Of a stretch of 64,000 bases of DNA, positions 1 through 10,179 are shown one piece after another. Source of the stretch: Parapedobacter luteus (GTDB taxonomy: Bacteria > Bacteroidota > Bacteroidia > Sphingobacteriales > Sphingobacteriaceae); contig NZ_FUYS01000001.1 in NCBI RefSeq assembly GCF_900168055.1, positions 620,001 through 684,000 on the forward strand, read 5' to 3'. The notes beneath the pieces were generated by a model that worked only from the letters and a program-made list of their open reading frames with translations, did no database searches and was not told the origin of the DNA. Position 1 is the stretch's first letter; each line of letters opens with the position of its first letter. A program made the position numbers and the translations under genes.

Positions 1-834
1 CCGCTAAATGCCGGCGCCGTGCCGGTGTTTTCCCTGCCCGTTCGGGCCAGTGGCAATACCGCGCTGGTGGTGGAACTGCGGGTGAGCAGCCGGAAAGGGG
101 GATTTACGCCCGATACGGTGCTGGCAACGGAGTCCGTTGCGCTTGCGCCTGGGATGACCGACCTGGAGCTTGATTTCAAGGCGGTGCTGGAGGAGGCACA
201 ATATGTTTTCCTGACTTTCCTTGGAAACCCCGAGGTGCAGCTCCCTTACACCGACCAGCGGATAACAGGACTGCTTTCGGTGTTCAATGGCGTAAACAAG
301 AAAGTGTCTAACAATGGCTACCAGCAGCCGCCCGTCGGCTCCGGGGTGGATGAGTTTGAGTTCTGGTGTCCGCAACGCCGCCCGGAAGGGCAGAATATCG
401 CCATCGCACTGGCTGATCCACAGCTGGCATTCGAACCGGATAATATCCGGAATGGCGTAGACCGACCCGTTACCGGGCCTAACGCCTGGGTGGCTGACCC
501 CAATGACGCTGATCCGCATGTCTCGTTGCAATGGGATACGCCTGAAACGATCAGCCGCATCGTGCTGGTGTTTGACACGGATGCAGACCATGCGATGGAG
601 TCTGTGCTGATGACTCATCCTGAACGGGTGATGCCGTTTTGTGTGCGGAATTACAGGATAGCAGATGCGGCCGGGAACGTGATCTACCAAAAGACGGATA
701 ACTACCAGACAAGGAATATCATTGTCTTGAACGAACCGGTGACGACCGATAAGCTGACGATCCATGTCGAACATCCGTCCGATGACGTTCCCGCTGCCCT
801 GTTTGCCATCAGATGTTACGGGGGGGTGCAATGA
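1..834 (+). CDS. C-terminal part of FAD-dependent oxidoreductase-type protein (5' end outside window)
   Basis: The reading frame is open from the first base, so the protein begins upstream of the window. A GTG at 19 is not a credible start. The visible ~277 residues resemble the C-terminal half of large FAD-dependent oxidoreductases found in Bacteroidota and Actinobacteria. Recognisable stretches are QRITGLLSVFN, FEFWCPQRRPEG, a beta-rich discoidin-like segment, and HPERVMPFCVRNYRI near the end. The FAD-binding part is not visible, so the enzyme assignment rests on my recall of the family's C-terminus. The stop overlaps the next start (ATGA at 831-834), which suggests translational coupling to the sodium symporter. 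Substrate unknown; a sugar or glycan-linked role is inferred from context. Confidence 0.6.
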   Translation, partial: PLNAGAVPVFSLPVRASGNTALVVELRVSSRKGGFTPDTVLATESVALAPGMTDLELDFKAVLEEAQYVFLTFLGNPEVQLPYTDQRITGLLSVFNGVNKKVSNNGYQQPPVGSGVDEFEFWCPQRRPEGQNIAIALADPQLAFEPDNIRNGVDRPVTGPNAWVADPNDADPHVSLQWDTPETISRIVLVFDTDADHAMESVLMTHPERVMPFCVRNYRIADAAGNVIYQKTDNYQTRNIIVLNEPVTTDKLTIHVEHPSDDVPAALFAIRCYGGVQ

Positions 835-2480
835 CGACACTTGACTATTGGGTAATCGTGATTTTTTCCATCGGCATATTGGTTGCCGGACTTTCCATGA
901 GCGACCGCAAAGCGGACATGCAGTCTTATTTCGGCGCAAGCGGAGCCTTGCCCTGGTGGATGAGCGGTCTGTCCCTGTACATGGGGTTTTTCTCTGCGGG
1001 CACTTTTGTGGTATGGGGTGCCATTGCCTATGAACAGGGATGGGTGGCTATTACCATACAATGGATGATGGCCATTGCCGGATTCCTGATTGGTCGTTTC
1101 ATCGCACCGCGATGGCGGCAAACCGGTGTGCTTACCGCAGCCGAATTTGTGCAACAGCGATTCGGAAGCGGTGTCCATAAGTTTTATACGTATGTTTTTC
1201 TCCTGATGAGCTTTGCCTACAACGGGGCCTTCCTGTATCCGGTAGCGAAATTGGTGAACGTGTCAACCGGCCTGCCTTCCCATTATGCAATCATGCTTTT
1301 CGGTCTGATGGCCGTGCTCTATACGACTTCCGGCGGGTTATGGGCAGTTATTGTGACCAATGTGCTGCAATTCGTGGTGCTTACCGCTGCGGTGATGATC
1401 GTCGTGCCGCTGGCATTCGAGCGGGTAGGTGGCATACCTGCTTTCGTAAGCGCGGCACCCGAAGGATTTTTTAACCTTACCGGCGGCGAATATACCCCAT
1501 GGTTTATTGCCGCTTTCGGACTTTATAACATGGTGTTCATTGGCGGCAACTGGGCTTATGTACAACGGTACACGAGTGTGCCCACCAAACGGGAAGCGAA
1601 GAAAGTGGGTTACCTGTTCGGCTGGCTGTATCTGATTAGTCCGGTCGTGTGGATGCTGCCGCCGATGCTTTATCGGATGGTTGACGGCAACCTCGCCGGA
1701 CTGGAAAACGAGGGGGCCTATCTGATGATGTGTAAGGAGGTGCTGCCGGCGGGCCTCATGGGCCTGATGATTACGGGAATGATTTTTGCCACCACCGATT
1801 CAGTGAATGCATCGCTCAATGTATCGTCTGCGGTGTTTACCAATGATGTCTATAAACGGATAAACCCCGGCGCTACCAACCGGTCGTTGATGTGGGTGGC
1901 CCGTTTGTCCACGCTTGCGTTTGGAATGATTACCGTGTTGGTGGCCCTGATGGTACCCGCAATGGGCGGCATTGTCGAGGTAGTGCTTAGCATCGGTGCA
2001 CTTACTGGCGTGCCGCTCTATGGCCCCGCCATTTGGGCATTATTTTCCCGCAGGCAAACTGCCTTTTCCGTCCTCTTTACTACCCTGGTGAGTTTAGCCA
2101 TCAATGTGTTTTTCAAATTCGGCGCGCCGCCCCTGCTCAATGTCATGTTGGACCGGATGCAAGAAACGGTCTTGGGCGTGTCCTTGCCCATCATGCTGCT
2201 GGCCATCTTCGAGGTTGTTTACAGGCGTCGGCCTTACCGGATAGCAACATCAGCCGACGCTGCTGCCGATGGAGCCGAGGTGGCTTCCCATGGGAAGCAG
2301 CAAAGTGCATTGGCGATTAAAACTGTTGCCTTGGCGTTGTTAGGCGTTGGATTGATGATAATGGTATTGGGCCTGCTCGCTGCAAGCGGACGGCCCGCTG
2401 TATTGACCATTGCCTTTATGATTGTTGCGTTAGGCACCTGCTTGCTACGCATGGCTTACCGAAAACGGACTATTTCATAG
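831..2480 (+). CDS. Sodium:solute symporter (SSS family)
   Basis: A 549-aa very hydrophobic protein with about 13 predicted membrane segments, typical in length for the SSS family (SGLT/PutP-like), which moves sugars, amino acids or carboxylates with Na+. The start at 831 (MTTLDYWVIVIFSIGILVAG) is preferred over ATG 813. It gives a membrane segment immediately after the start and overlaps the stop of the upstream gene by 4 bases. TTDSVNASLNVSSAVFTNDV in the middle matches the family's conserved helix region. The coupling to an oxidoreductase-type gene suggests import of its substrate or product. The substrate cannot be read from the sequence. Confidence 0.88.
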   Translation: MTTLDYWVIVIFSIGILVAGLSMSDRKADMQSYFGASGALPWWMSGLSLYMGFFSAGTFVVWGAIAYEQGWVAITIQWMMAIAGFLIGRFIAPRWRQTGVLTAAEFVQQRFGSGVHKFYTYVFLLMSFAYNGAFLYPVAKLVNVSTGLPSHYAIMLFGLMAVLYTTSGGLWAVIVTNVLQFVVLTAAVMIVVPLAFERVGGIPAFVSAAPEGFFNLTGGEYTPWFIAAFGLYNMVFIGGNWAYVQRYTSVPTKREAKKVGYLFGWLYLISPVVWMLPPMLYRMVDGNLAGLENEGAYLMMCKEVLPAGLMGLMITGMIFATTDSVNASLNVSSAVFTNDVYKRINPGATNRSLMWVARLSTLAFGMITVLVALMVPAMGGIVEVVLSIGALTGVPLYGPAIWALFSRRQTAFSVLFTTLVSLAINVFFKFGAPPLLNVMLDRMQETVLGVSLPIMLLAIFEVVYRRRPYRIATSADAAADGAEVASHGKQQSALAIKTVALALLGVGLMIMVLGLLAASGRPAVLTIAFMIVALGTCLLRMAYRKRTIS

Positions 2481-2496
2481 CGTCCCGAGACAGTGC

Positions 2497-2877
2497 TCAC
2501 AACTCCTCTTCCCGCTCCAGCATGAGGATGGCACTCTGCGGTACGATGAAATATTTTTCACCTTGATACTGTATTTCGGTGGACGCACCCATGTGAAAAA
2601 TAGCTAAATCGCCTTCTTTGGCTTGTAACGGAATATACTTTACCCGCTCTTCCTGAGGTTTCCAAGCGTCATCGTCTTCTGCAGGCACGGGTATGGCGTA
2701 TCCCGGACCGGTTTTTAGCACATATCCCCATTGTACTTTTTCTTTTTCCTGCACCCCTGGAGGGAGGTATAATCCGCTTTCGGTTCGTTCATTGGGCTTG
2801 GTTGGCTTAATCAACACACGGTCGCCCACAACAATCAGTTTTTTCAGCTTATTATCCTGTGTCAATTGGATGGTCAT
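2497..2877 (-). CDS. GroES-family co-chaperone-like protein
   Basis: A 126-aa protein with the Cpn10 fold signature: VVGDRVLIKPTKPNERTESG near residues 15-35, GLYLPPGVQEKEK for the mobile loop region, and GDLAIFHMGASTEIQYQGEK near residue 90. It is longer than true GroES (about 95 aa), with a central insert (EDDDAWKPQEERVKY). No groEL lies next to it, so it is probably the second, stand-alone GroES-like protein common in Bacteroidota rather than the main chaperonin partner. The start overlaps the stop of an upstream 67-aa reading frame (ATGA at 2874-2877 on the minus strand). It converges with the symporter, with only 16 bases between the stops. Confidence 0.85.
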   Translation of the reverse strand: MTIQLTQDNKLKKLIVVGDRVLIKPTKPNERTESGLYLPPGVQEKEKVQWGYVLKTGPGYAIPVPAEDDDAWKPQEERVKYIPLQAKEGDLAIFHMGASTEIQYQGEKYFIVPQSAILMLEREEEL

Positions 2878-3077
2878 AACAAATCAATTTTTGCGATTGT
2901 TAGCAAAAGCCGTGCAGCAATGGCATTTCGTGCCAATATGGCATTTTTGATGGTAGCTGCCTGTTTTCTGGTTACCACCAACAGATCAGGCAAAGAAGGA
3001 GGCAATTGACACCTATCATCCCAATCCTGTTCTACCACGGGAGGAAGCAGTGGGAATATGGATTTCCAATAGGACAT
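2874..3077 (-). CDS. Small hypothetical protein upstream of GroES-like gene
   Basis: A 67-aa reading frame with an ATG start whose TGA overlaps the ATG of the GroES-like gene. That arrangement is typical of real translationally coupled genes. The protein has a Pro/Trp-containing N-terminal half and a basic, Ala/Leu-rich C-terminal helix (TIKNAILARNAIAARLLLTI). No domain recognised. The alternative is that this is merely leader sequence; conservation of the overlap in relatives would decide. Confidence 0.4.
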   Translation of the reverse strand: MSYWKSIFPLLPPVVEQDWDDRCQLPPSLPDLLVVTRKQAATIKNAILARNAIAARLLLTIAKIDLL

Positions 3078-3204
3078 ATTTTTGCCGATTATTGGGTAGT
3101 GTTTTGGTGCATAAACAGGACAGCACAGGTTGCCTCTTTGTAAGAAAGGTGTTAGTATTGCAGTATACCAGTTATGACAATTTGGGTTTACCTATCTCCA
3201 AATT

Positions 3205-3759
3205 ATGGCATTAAAGAGACTAAACAATGAAGCAGCGGTATTGAAGCTTATTGCCAATGGCGATGAAAAGGCGTTTGCCAGACTGTTTTATGCATACTAC
3301 AATCAGATTGGTGCATATGTACAGGGACTTACTCAAGATACCGAAGTCACCGGGGAAATCATACAGGAGGTATTTGCCAAAATCTGGATCGACCGTGAGT
3401 CGCTCCCGCAAGTTAAGAAGTTTGACGCCTTCCTATTTATCATCTGCCGCAACCATACGCTCAACCACATCCGCCGCATGGTGGCCGAGCGGGGCAATAA
3501 GGAGGCTTACCGCTTAGAACTCGACGCTGTACACGAGGAAGAGGGTGTAACAAGCTTGGCTGATCAGTACGAGCTGATAGACCGTGCGATCAGCTTATTG
3601 CCTCCACAGCAAAAAAAGGTGTTCGTGCTGAGGCGGCAAGGGTTGAAAAATCCGGAGATTTCCAGACGGATGAACTTATCGATTGAGTCCGTAAAAAAAT
3701 ACCAGCATCTCGCCGTTAAATTTATTAGCGAATTTGTAAAAGGCGAAGCATTGGCTTAA
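3205..3759 (+). CDS. ECF-type RNA polymerase sigma-70 factor (SusC/D-associated)
   Basis: A 184-aa protein with sigma region 2 at about residues 20-95 (FARLFYAYYNQIGAYVQGLT, then FLFIICRNHTLNHIRRM) and region 4 at about 125-180 (ISLLPPQQKKVFVLRRQG, then NPEISRRMNLSIESVKKY, the helix-turn-helix). This is the Bacteroidota ECF class paired with FecR-like anti-sigma factors and TonB-linked receptors, and those genes follow directly. It probably redirects RNA polymerase to the susC/susD operon when substrate binding by the STN-bearing receptor is signalled through FecR. Confidence 0.93.
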   Translation: MALKRLNNEAAVLKLIANGDEKAFARLFYAYYNQIGAYVQGLTQDTEVTGEIIQEVFAKIWIDRESLPQVKKFDAFLFIICRNHTLNHIRRMVAERGNKEAYRLELDAVHEEEGVTSLADQYELIDRAISLLPPQQKKVFVLRRQGLKNPEISRRMNLSIESVKKYQHLAVKFISEFVKGEALA

Positions 3760-3881
3760 CCATGGTCAAACAGTGGCTAACACCGGCCTTTTAAAAAAAA
3801 TCAATTTTTCCGTATCCACTTTTTGAAAATCCGGTGTCTTTATATCAAAGACCAATAAAACTTATTTGTTAATCGTAATCA

Positions 3882-5066
3882 ATGGATAGGGCTACACTTC
3901 TGTTACTGATAGACCGCGCGCTAAACGGCACGATTAGCCCCCAGGAGCAGAAGGAGTTGCAGGAACTGCTGGCCGATCTGTCGAATAAGGACGCCGTCAG
4001 GCAGGCACTTCAGGATAAATGGGAAACGTTTGAAGCAAACGATACTGTATTTTCTGATGAACAGGGTGAAGCGATGTTGCGAAAAATACTTAACGGCAAG
4101 AGATCTGATTTTTCGGATAATGTAATCCGCCCGTTATTTCCATGGTTTAAGGTTGTGGCCGTTGTTTTTCTTGCAACGGTCGCTTGGGCTATCCTTGATT
4201 TCTATTCCAGTGACTGCGATGGGGCCGAATTGACCATGGAACAGGCGGTATCCCAATACGGCATTGAACCGGGTAGCGACAAGGCCATGATCATCCTGGC
4301 CAATGGCAGCACAGTAGTATTGGATAACTCCAATACGGGCTTGCTCACCGAGGAGGGGGGAGTTTACATCCGCAACTTGGGCGACGGCATGGTCAGGTAC
4401 GAGGCGGGTGCCCATGCAATGGGGTATGTGCTGTACAACACCATTAAAATTCCTAAAGGGGGGCACTATCACGTGGTGTTGGAAGATGGAACGAAAGTCC
4501 ACTTAAATGCCGAGTCGTCTCTTCGTTACCCGGTCCGGTTTGCCGGAGCAGCACGCGAGGTTCAACTGGTGGGCGAGGGCTTTTTTGAAGTAGCTCCCGA
4601 CGTGACCAGGCCATTCCTTGTAAACACATCACTGCAAACCATCCGGGTATTGGGTACCGTATTTAACATTCGTGCCTACCCGAATCTGAAGGCGAAGACC
4701 ACATTGGTGGAAGGCCAAGTGGCGGTAAATGGGGCTGGTAATACGGTGATACTCACGCCCGGCGAGACTGCCGAAAGTGAATTGGGGAAAAGTGGCATTA
4801 AGATCAAGAAGAGCGATATTGATCAAGATCTTGCTTGGCACAACGGTTATTTCATCTTTGATAACGAGCATATCACCAGCATCATGGAACGGGTAGGAAG
4901 ATGGTATGACGTGGATGTGGATTATAAAGGAAGTATGGAAAACATCAATTTGGGAGGCGTCTTCCAACGGTCAAAGAGCATCGTACAATTGTTGGAGAGC
5001 TTTAAAACAACAGGGTTGGTAAATTTCAACATCAAAGGAAGGAGGATCACCGTGATAGGAAACTAA
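3882..5066 (+). CDS. FecR-family anti-sigma factor
   Basis: A 394-aa inner-membrane protein. The N-terminal ~85 residues are a cytoplasmic helical sigma-binding region. One membrane segment lies at about 87-107 (FKVVAVVFLATVAWAIL). The periplasmic FecR domain spans about 185-290 (KIPKGGHYHVVLEDGTKVHL, VQLVGEGFFEVA, IRVLGTVFNIRAYP). A C-terminal DUF4974 domain ends in TGLVNFNIKGRRITVIGN. It lies 122 bases after the sigma gene and 129 before the SusC gene with the STN domain, the standard trans-envelope signalling order. Expected role: hold the sigma factor until the receptor's STN domain signals occupancy. Confidence 0.93.
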   Translation: MDRATLLLLIDRALNGTISPQEQKELQELLADLSNKDAVRQALQDKWETFEANDTVFSDEQGEAMLRKILNGKRSDFSDNVIRPLFPWFKVVAVVFLATVAWAILDFYSSDCDGAELTMEQAVSQYGIEPGSDKAMIILANGSTVVLDNSNTGLLTEEGGVYIRNLGDGMVRYEAGAHAMGYVLYNTIKIPKGGHYHVVLEDGTKVHLNAESSLRYPVRFAGAAREVQLVGEGFFEVAPDVTRPFLVNTSLQTIRVLGTVFNIRAYPNLKAKTTLVEGQVAVNGAGNTVILTPGETAESELGKSGIKIKKSDIDQDLAWHNGYFIFDNEHITSIMERVGRWYDVDVDYKGSMENINLGGVFQRSKSIVQLLESFKTTGLVNFNIKGRRITVIGN

Positions 5067-5195
5067 TAACGAAAGGTCACCAAGCGTTAAAAAAACCGAG
5101 GCGTTGGCCCGCACTCGGTTCCTGTCTGTTCAGACGATTAGGGTGACCAAAAAACTGATTGCATAACCAATTATTAATCACAAACCCAGCTTCAA

Positions 5196-8100
5196 ATGTA
5201 CAAAAAATTTTATGTAAGGCATTGCCATGAACCAATTTTTAAACCGGTTAACGTTTTGGTCTTGATGAAACTCATCATTTCGCTGACCGTAGTATTTGTT
5301 CAATTCGCAGTAGCTGGCCATGGACAGCACGTGAATATTCGTGTAAAAAATTTGCCGGCTGCGCATGTGCTGTACCAACTGTCGCAGCAGAGCGGCTATG
5401 ATTTTGTCTACGACGCTAACCTATTGTCTACGATGAAACCGATATCCGTGGATATCCGGAATCAGCCTCTTGAAAAGGCACTGGAAACATGTTTTGCCGG
5501 CCAACCGTTTGAGTTTGTCTTCACCGGGGATAAGACGGTAGTCATCAAACGGCAGCAATCACAGCCGGTGCAAAAAAACGGCGATGTGAGCCAGGATCAA
5601 GTCACCGGCGTGGTCAGAGATGCTTCCGGCAACCCATTGGAAGGGGTTTCGGTACTGGTCAGGGGTACCTCCCGTGGCGGAGCGACCGATGCGAGTGGGC
5701 GCTTTCAGATTGAAGCGAAAAGCGGCGAAGTCTTGGTATTTCGCAATGTCGGCTATTTGGCACGGGAAATAACCGTTGGCGGCCAGCCGTCTATCGACGT
5801 GGTTTTGGAAGAGGAAACCGCCGATCTGCAAGAAGTTGTCGTAGTCGGATATGGTAACCAACAGAAGAAGGATGTGACGGGGTCAATTGCACCAATCAGC
5901 ATGTCCAATGTAAGGGGGCAGTCCATTGCCAGCCTTGACCAGGGGCTTTCCGGCCAGGTATCAGGTGTTAATGTAAGTACGTCAAACGGTACACCGGGCG
6001 GTGGCCCCCGGATACAGGTCCGGGGCATTGGTGCAATCGGTGCGGGCAGTGAGCCGCTTTATGTCATTGATGGTTTTCCAGTGCCTTCATCGTCGGGGCA
6101 GCAGTCCAATCCGATGAGTTCGCTCAATCCGCAAGACATCGAATCCATGACCGTCTTGAAGGACGCTTCGGCTACAGCCATTTATGGATCCCGCGGTGCG
6201 AATGGCGTGGTGATGATTACCACCAGACGAGGGAGCACCGGCAAACCGCAAATACAAGTGACGGCAAGCTCTGGCTTGCAAGAAGTGCCACAAAAGGGTA
6301 GACCCGATCTGATGAACGGCCGGGAGTTTGCCCGGTTCAGAAAGGAGGCCATCGAAGATCGAATCCGGTTTGAAGAGGGCCGTGAACCCACATTGGAGGA
6401 TATCCCCGAGGTTTATAGAAACCCCGACTTGATTGGCGAAGGCACAGACTGGTACGATGCGGTGACCCGCGTGGCGCCGATGTCGGATATCGGTGTAAGC
6501 ATCAGCGGGGGAACTGATAAGATACGGACCTTTGTCTCTGCCGGATTTTTCAACCAAGAAGGGGTGATGTTGAATACCAAGTTCGACCGGTTTTCACTTC
6601 GGGCCAATATGGATGCTGATATCACCGATCGGTTTAAGGTCGGTGTCAACCTGGCGCCTTCCATGACATTCCTGAGAGGGGGAGTAAGGGGGCAGGGCAG
6701 GGACGAGGGATTTGAAATTGCCAACCCCATCCCGCCGGCATACAATCCGGATGGCAGTTACAATGACTTTATTGAATCTCCGGGAACCTTCGGCATACCC
6801 AACCCCATTATGGTGCTGAATGAGACGGTAAACAAAGCCAGCCGGACACGGATTCTGATGAATACGTTTGGCGAATATGAAATTGTCAAGAACCTGAAAT
6901 TCAAATCTTCGTTTAACGTCGATTTTGAAGATGGCGACTCCCAATATTTCCGGCCTTCTACCTTGGGAAACCAAAACGCCCGCCCGCCATCGGTGCCTTC
7001 GGGCAACTACGGTAGTGTAAAATACCTGAACTGGCTGAATGAAAATACGCTGACGTATGACTACAATTCGGACACAGGGCACTCACTTTCGGGATTGATA
7101 GGCTATACGGTGCAGTCGCAAAAGGTCCACAATAATACTTTCAACGGCGAACAGTTTCCCGATGATGATATTGAGTCGTTGAACGCAGCGGCACGGATAA
7201 CCATGGGGGGGATTGACATAAGCGATTGGGCCTTGATTTCCTACCTGGCCAGGGTCAATTACTCTTTCGCCAGTAAGTATTTGATCACCGCTACGGTGCG
7301 GACGGATGGTTCCTCGCGTTTCGGCGCAAACAACCGGTGGGGCACCTTCCCTTCTTTTGCACTCGGATGGCGGCTATCCGAAGAAAACTTTTTGAAAAAC
7401 AGTACATGGATAGACGAATTGAAATTGCGTGCGTCATACGGATTTACCGGCAACTTCAACATCGGGAACTACTCCTACATGAGCAACATCGGTACGCGGG
7501 ACTATGTATTTAACGGTACGTTGGGCAGCGGCCGCGTGATGACGACTTTGGCCAATCCTAATCTGGGCTGGGAGCGGATGCGTGAGCTTAACTTGGGCAT
7601 TGACTTCAATTTTCTCGACAACCGGGTAAACTTGACGGCGGACTTCTACAACAGGAATACACAAGACTTGCTGCTCAATGTCGAGATCCCGCAATCATCC
7701 GGCTTCGGTACGGTAACCGAAAACCGGGGCGACGTGCGAAACCGGGGCGTTGAACTGGGGGTGCTTTCGCACAATATCGTTTCCAATAATTTCGATTGGT
7801 CGACCAATTTCAATATTTCGTTCAACCGCAATAAGGTCATCGCATTGGGACGAAGCGACGATCCCATCTATTCCGGTCAAAGCAGTGAAGGGAATCCGAC
7901 AAACATTACGCGGATTGGAAGCCCTGTGGGCATGATTATCGGCTATGTGTACGAAGGAATTTATCAAAACGAAGCAGACCTTCAAAACTATCCGGCATTT
8001 CCCGGGGCTATTCCCGGAAATATGCGGTTCCGCGATGTCAACGGCGATGGAGAGATCACGCCGTTCCAGGATTTCGATGTCATTGGAAACCCTTATCCGG

Positions 8101-8615
8101 ATTTCAATTGGGGAATCACCAATACCTTCCGGTATAAAAACCTCGATTTGCGGGTGCTTGTCGTAGGCGCTGTAGGGGCCGAGATGTTACGGGCCACGAA
8201 TTTCTACACCGGAAATATTGACGGCGTGTTTAACGTAAACCGCAATGTGATGGATCGGTGGCGGTCACCGGAGCAGCCCGGCAACGGACTGGTGCCTACC
8301 ACGAATGGTACGGGCCGCGGACGGGTAATGTACCGCGATACCCATAGTCTATGGATAGAAAAGACCGACTATGCGTGGATAAAGAACATCACGCTTGGTT
8401 ATAACCTTCCGGCCGGCATGATGGGAAACCGCTGGATAAACAGCTTGAGGGTATATGCCACCGTCCAGAATGCCTTGTTGTTTACAGGCTATAGCGGCAA
8501 CCCTGAAGGTACAAATTATAACAGGCCGGATACAGGTGCACTCGTACCCGGTATTGACTATTCCAATTATCCCGTACCGCGTATCTATACACTGGGTGTC
8601 AATTTCAGTTTTTAG
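5196..8615 (+). CDS. SusC/RagA TonB-linked outer membrane receptor with STN domain
   Basis: 1139 aa. A signal peptide lies at MKLIISLTVVFVQFAVA; an internal ATG at 5265 is an alternative start, although the longer N-terminus is common in this family. An STN (secretin/TonB short N-terminal) domain at about 45-115 (LSQQSGYDFVYDANLL) is followed by a carboxypeptidase-regulatory-like domain (VTGVVRDASGNPLEGVSVLV) and the plug (EVVVVGYGNQQKKDVTGSI; VLKDASATAIYGSRGANGVV). The rest is the barrel, ending YPVPRIYTLGVNFSF. It imports an oligosaccharide or glycoside with its SusD partner. The STN domain marks it as the signalling receptor for the FecR/sigma pair just upstream. Confidence 0.95.
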   Translation: MYKKFYVRHCHEPIFKPVNVLVLMKLIISLTVVFVQFAVAGHGQHVNIRVKNLPAAHVLYQLSQQSGYDFVYDANLLSTMKPISVDIRNQPLEKALETCFAGQPFEFVFTGDKTVVIKRQQSQPVQKNGDVSQDQVTGVVRDASGNPLEGVSVLVRGTSRGGATDASGRFQIEAKSGEVLVFRNVGYLAREITVGGQPSIDVVLEEETADLQEVVVVGYGNQQKKDVTGSIAPISMSNVRGQSIASLDQGLSGQVSGVNVSTSNGTPGGGPRIQVRGIGAIGAGSEPLYVIDGFPVPSSSGQQSNPMSSLNPQDIESMTVLKDASATAIYGSRGANGVVMITTRRGSTGKPQIQVTASSGLQEVPQKGRPDLMNGREFARFRKEAIEDRIRFEEGREPTLEDIPEVYRNPDLIGEGTDWYDAVTRVAPMSDIGVSISGGTDKIRTFVSAGFFNQEGVMLNTKFDRFSLRANMDADITDRFKVGVNLAPSMTFLRGGVRGQGRDEGFEIANPIPPAYNPDGSYNDFIESPGTFGIPNPIMVLNETVNKASRTRILMNTFGEYEIVKNLKFKSSFNVDFEDGDSQYFRPSTLGNQNARPPSVPSGNYGSVKYLNWLNENTLTYDYNSDTGHSLSGLIGYTVQSQKVHNNTFNGEQFPDDDIESLNAAARITMGGIDISDWALISYLARVNYSFASKYLITATVRTDGSSRFGANNRWGTFPSFALGWRLSEENFLKNSTWIDELKLRASYGFTGNFNIGNYSYMSNIGTRDYVFNGTLGSGRVMTTLANPNLGWERMRELNLGIDFNFLDNRVNLTADFYNRNTQDLLLNVEIPQSSGFGTVTENRGDVRNRGVELGVLSHNIVSNNFDWSTNFNISFNRNKVIALGRSDDPIYSGQSSEGNPTNITRIGSPVGMIIGYVYEGIYQNEADLQNYPAFPGAIPGNMRFRDVNGDGEITPFQDFDVIGNPYPDFNWGITNTFRYKNLDLRVLVVGAVGAEMLRATNFYTGNIDGVFNVNRNVMDRWRSPEQPGNGLVPTTNGTGRGRVMYRDTHSLWIEKTDYAWIKNITLGYNLPAGMMGNRWINSLRVYATVQNALLFTGYSGNPEGTNYNRPDTGALVPGIDYSNYPVPRIYTLGVNFSF

Positions 8616-8640
8616 TTAGTCATTTAGAAAGAACGAATCG

Positions 8641-10128
8641 ATGAAACACCAAAAATATTCAATCCTATTGTTATCCTTGTTTGCATTAGCATCATGTCAT
8701 CATATGCTGGATGTAGAACCCCACACGTTTTCGAGTGACGCCAGTTATTACCAAAATGAAGGCCAGTTTCTAAGGGCTGTCAATGGGGCGTACGGCTCGT
8801 TACAGGAACTTTATACGGTGGATCACTTCTGGCCAATGACCGAAATGGTAGCCGACAATACCAACTACCAGTTCGATGCGTCCGATCGAGGTGCTCAACA
8901 ACGGGAAGAAATCGATGAATTTCTGATCACCTCGACAAACAACTACGTCAACAACACCTGGAATATGCTTTACCGGAATATTCAGCAGACAAACGTCATC
9001 TTGGGCCGTATCGAGCCCGTGGAGTTTTCGGATGAAGCCAAGAAGGCACAGTATAAAGGCGAAGCACAATTCTTGCGCGCATTACAATACTTCCATCTGG
9101 TGCGGCTTTTCGGGCCGGTACCGCTCATCATAGACGAGGTTGAAGATCCGGAAAGTGCTTTTTCGGAAGGCCGGGCCAGTGTCGAAGAAGTGTATAATCA
9201 AATTTTGGCCGATGTCAACGGGGCGATAGAAAACTTGCCGGTCTCCTACACCGGATCCAATATCGGCCGTGCGACAAAAGGTGCTGCGCTGACCTTACTT
9301 GGCGAAATACAAATGACACTGCATAATTTTGATGAAGCGGCTACCGCCTTTCAACAGGTGTTGGATATGGGTTATAGTTTATTGCCCAATTACGCGGACA
9401 ATTTCAATCCGGCATTCAAGAACAATGCGGAGTCGGTATTTGCTATCCAGTTCGATGCCGGGCTGCAAACGGAGGCGAGCAACTTTATTTTCATGTTTGG
9501 TCCACGGAATGCAAAGAACCAACTGATTGGCTTTCCGGGGAATCTTGGCGGCAGTAACATCCCCACCCCCAGTATCTACCGGGCTTATGAGGAGGGCGAT
9601 GTCCGCCGCGATGCGTCTATCGCCCTATTCAGCGACCCTTCCAACGCCAATTTTGAGGAGTCGCGGGCTTTCGGCGGCGACATTCCGTTTATTCAAAAGT
9701 ATTACCATCCGCCATTTCTGGAAGATGGACGCGCTGATGAGAATTGGCCGGTTTACCGGTATGCACATGTGCTGCTGATGCTTGCGGAAGCATTGAACGA
9801 GACTGGTGCGGGCGATCCATATCCTTACATCAATGCTGTGCGGGAGCGCGCTGGACTGGATCCATTGGCTGGTCTTGGCCAAGATGCATTCCGGGAGGCG
9901 GTCGCCCGTGAGCAACGGATTGAGCTCGCCTTTGAAAATCATCGGTGGTACCAATTGCTGAGGACCGGTAAGGCGATAGAAGTCATGACCCAGCACGGCA
10001 TTGAGGAGAAGGAAAGGTTGACCAGGCTGAGCAACGCTGCGTACAACATCCAACCGTATAAGTTGTTGTTCCCCATTCCAGAACGGGAAATCCGCTTGAA
10101 CGGCTTCGAACAGAATCCGGGATGGTAA
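8641..10128 (+). CDS. RagB/SusD family nutrient-binding lipoprotein
   Basis: 495 aa, starting 25 bases after the SusC stop. The N-terminal lipobox (LFALASC, Cys at about 19) fits an outer-membrane lipoprotein. Typical SusD features are AQFLRALQYFHLVRLFGPVP near residue 140 (the TPR-like core) and the C-terminal INAVRERAGLDPL, followed by ELAFENHRWYQLLRTGKA and the terminal FPIPEREIRLN. It forms the substrate-capturing lid on the SusC barrel. The sugar specificity cannot be read from sequence. Confidence 0.94.
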   Translation: MKHQKYSILLLSLFALASCHHMLDVEPHTFSSDASYYQNEGQFLRAVNGAYGSLQELYTVDHFWPMTEMVADNTNYQFDASDRGAQQREEIDEFLITSTNNYVNNTWNMLYRNIQQTNVILGRIEPVEFSDEAKKAQYKGEAQFLRALQYFHLVRLFGPVPLIIDEVEDPESAFSEGRASVEEVYNQILADVNGAIENLPVSYTGSNIGRATKGAALTLLGEIQMTLHNFDEAATAFQQVLDMGYSLLPNYADNFNPAFKNNAESVFAIQFDAGLQTEASNFIFMFGPRNAKNQLIGFPGNLGGSNIPTPSIYRAYEEGDVRRDASIALFSDPSNANFEESRAFGGDIPFIQKYYHPPFLEDGRADENWPVYRYAHVLLMLAEALNETGAGDPYPYINAVRERAGLDPLAGLGQDAFREAVAREQRIELAFENHRWYQLLRTGKAIEVMTQHGIEEKERLTRLSNAAYNIQPYKLLFPIPEREIRLNGFEQNPGW

Positions 10129-10179
10129 TGCTTGTCAGAATCCTTACATTCGCATAAACAATTGTACTAACAGATATAT

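Noticed and set aside
2497-2877. Main chaperonin groES of the organism
   Set aside because: Longer than usual, with an insert, and no groEL next to it; more likely an accessory GroES-like protein.
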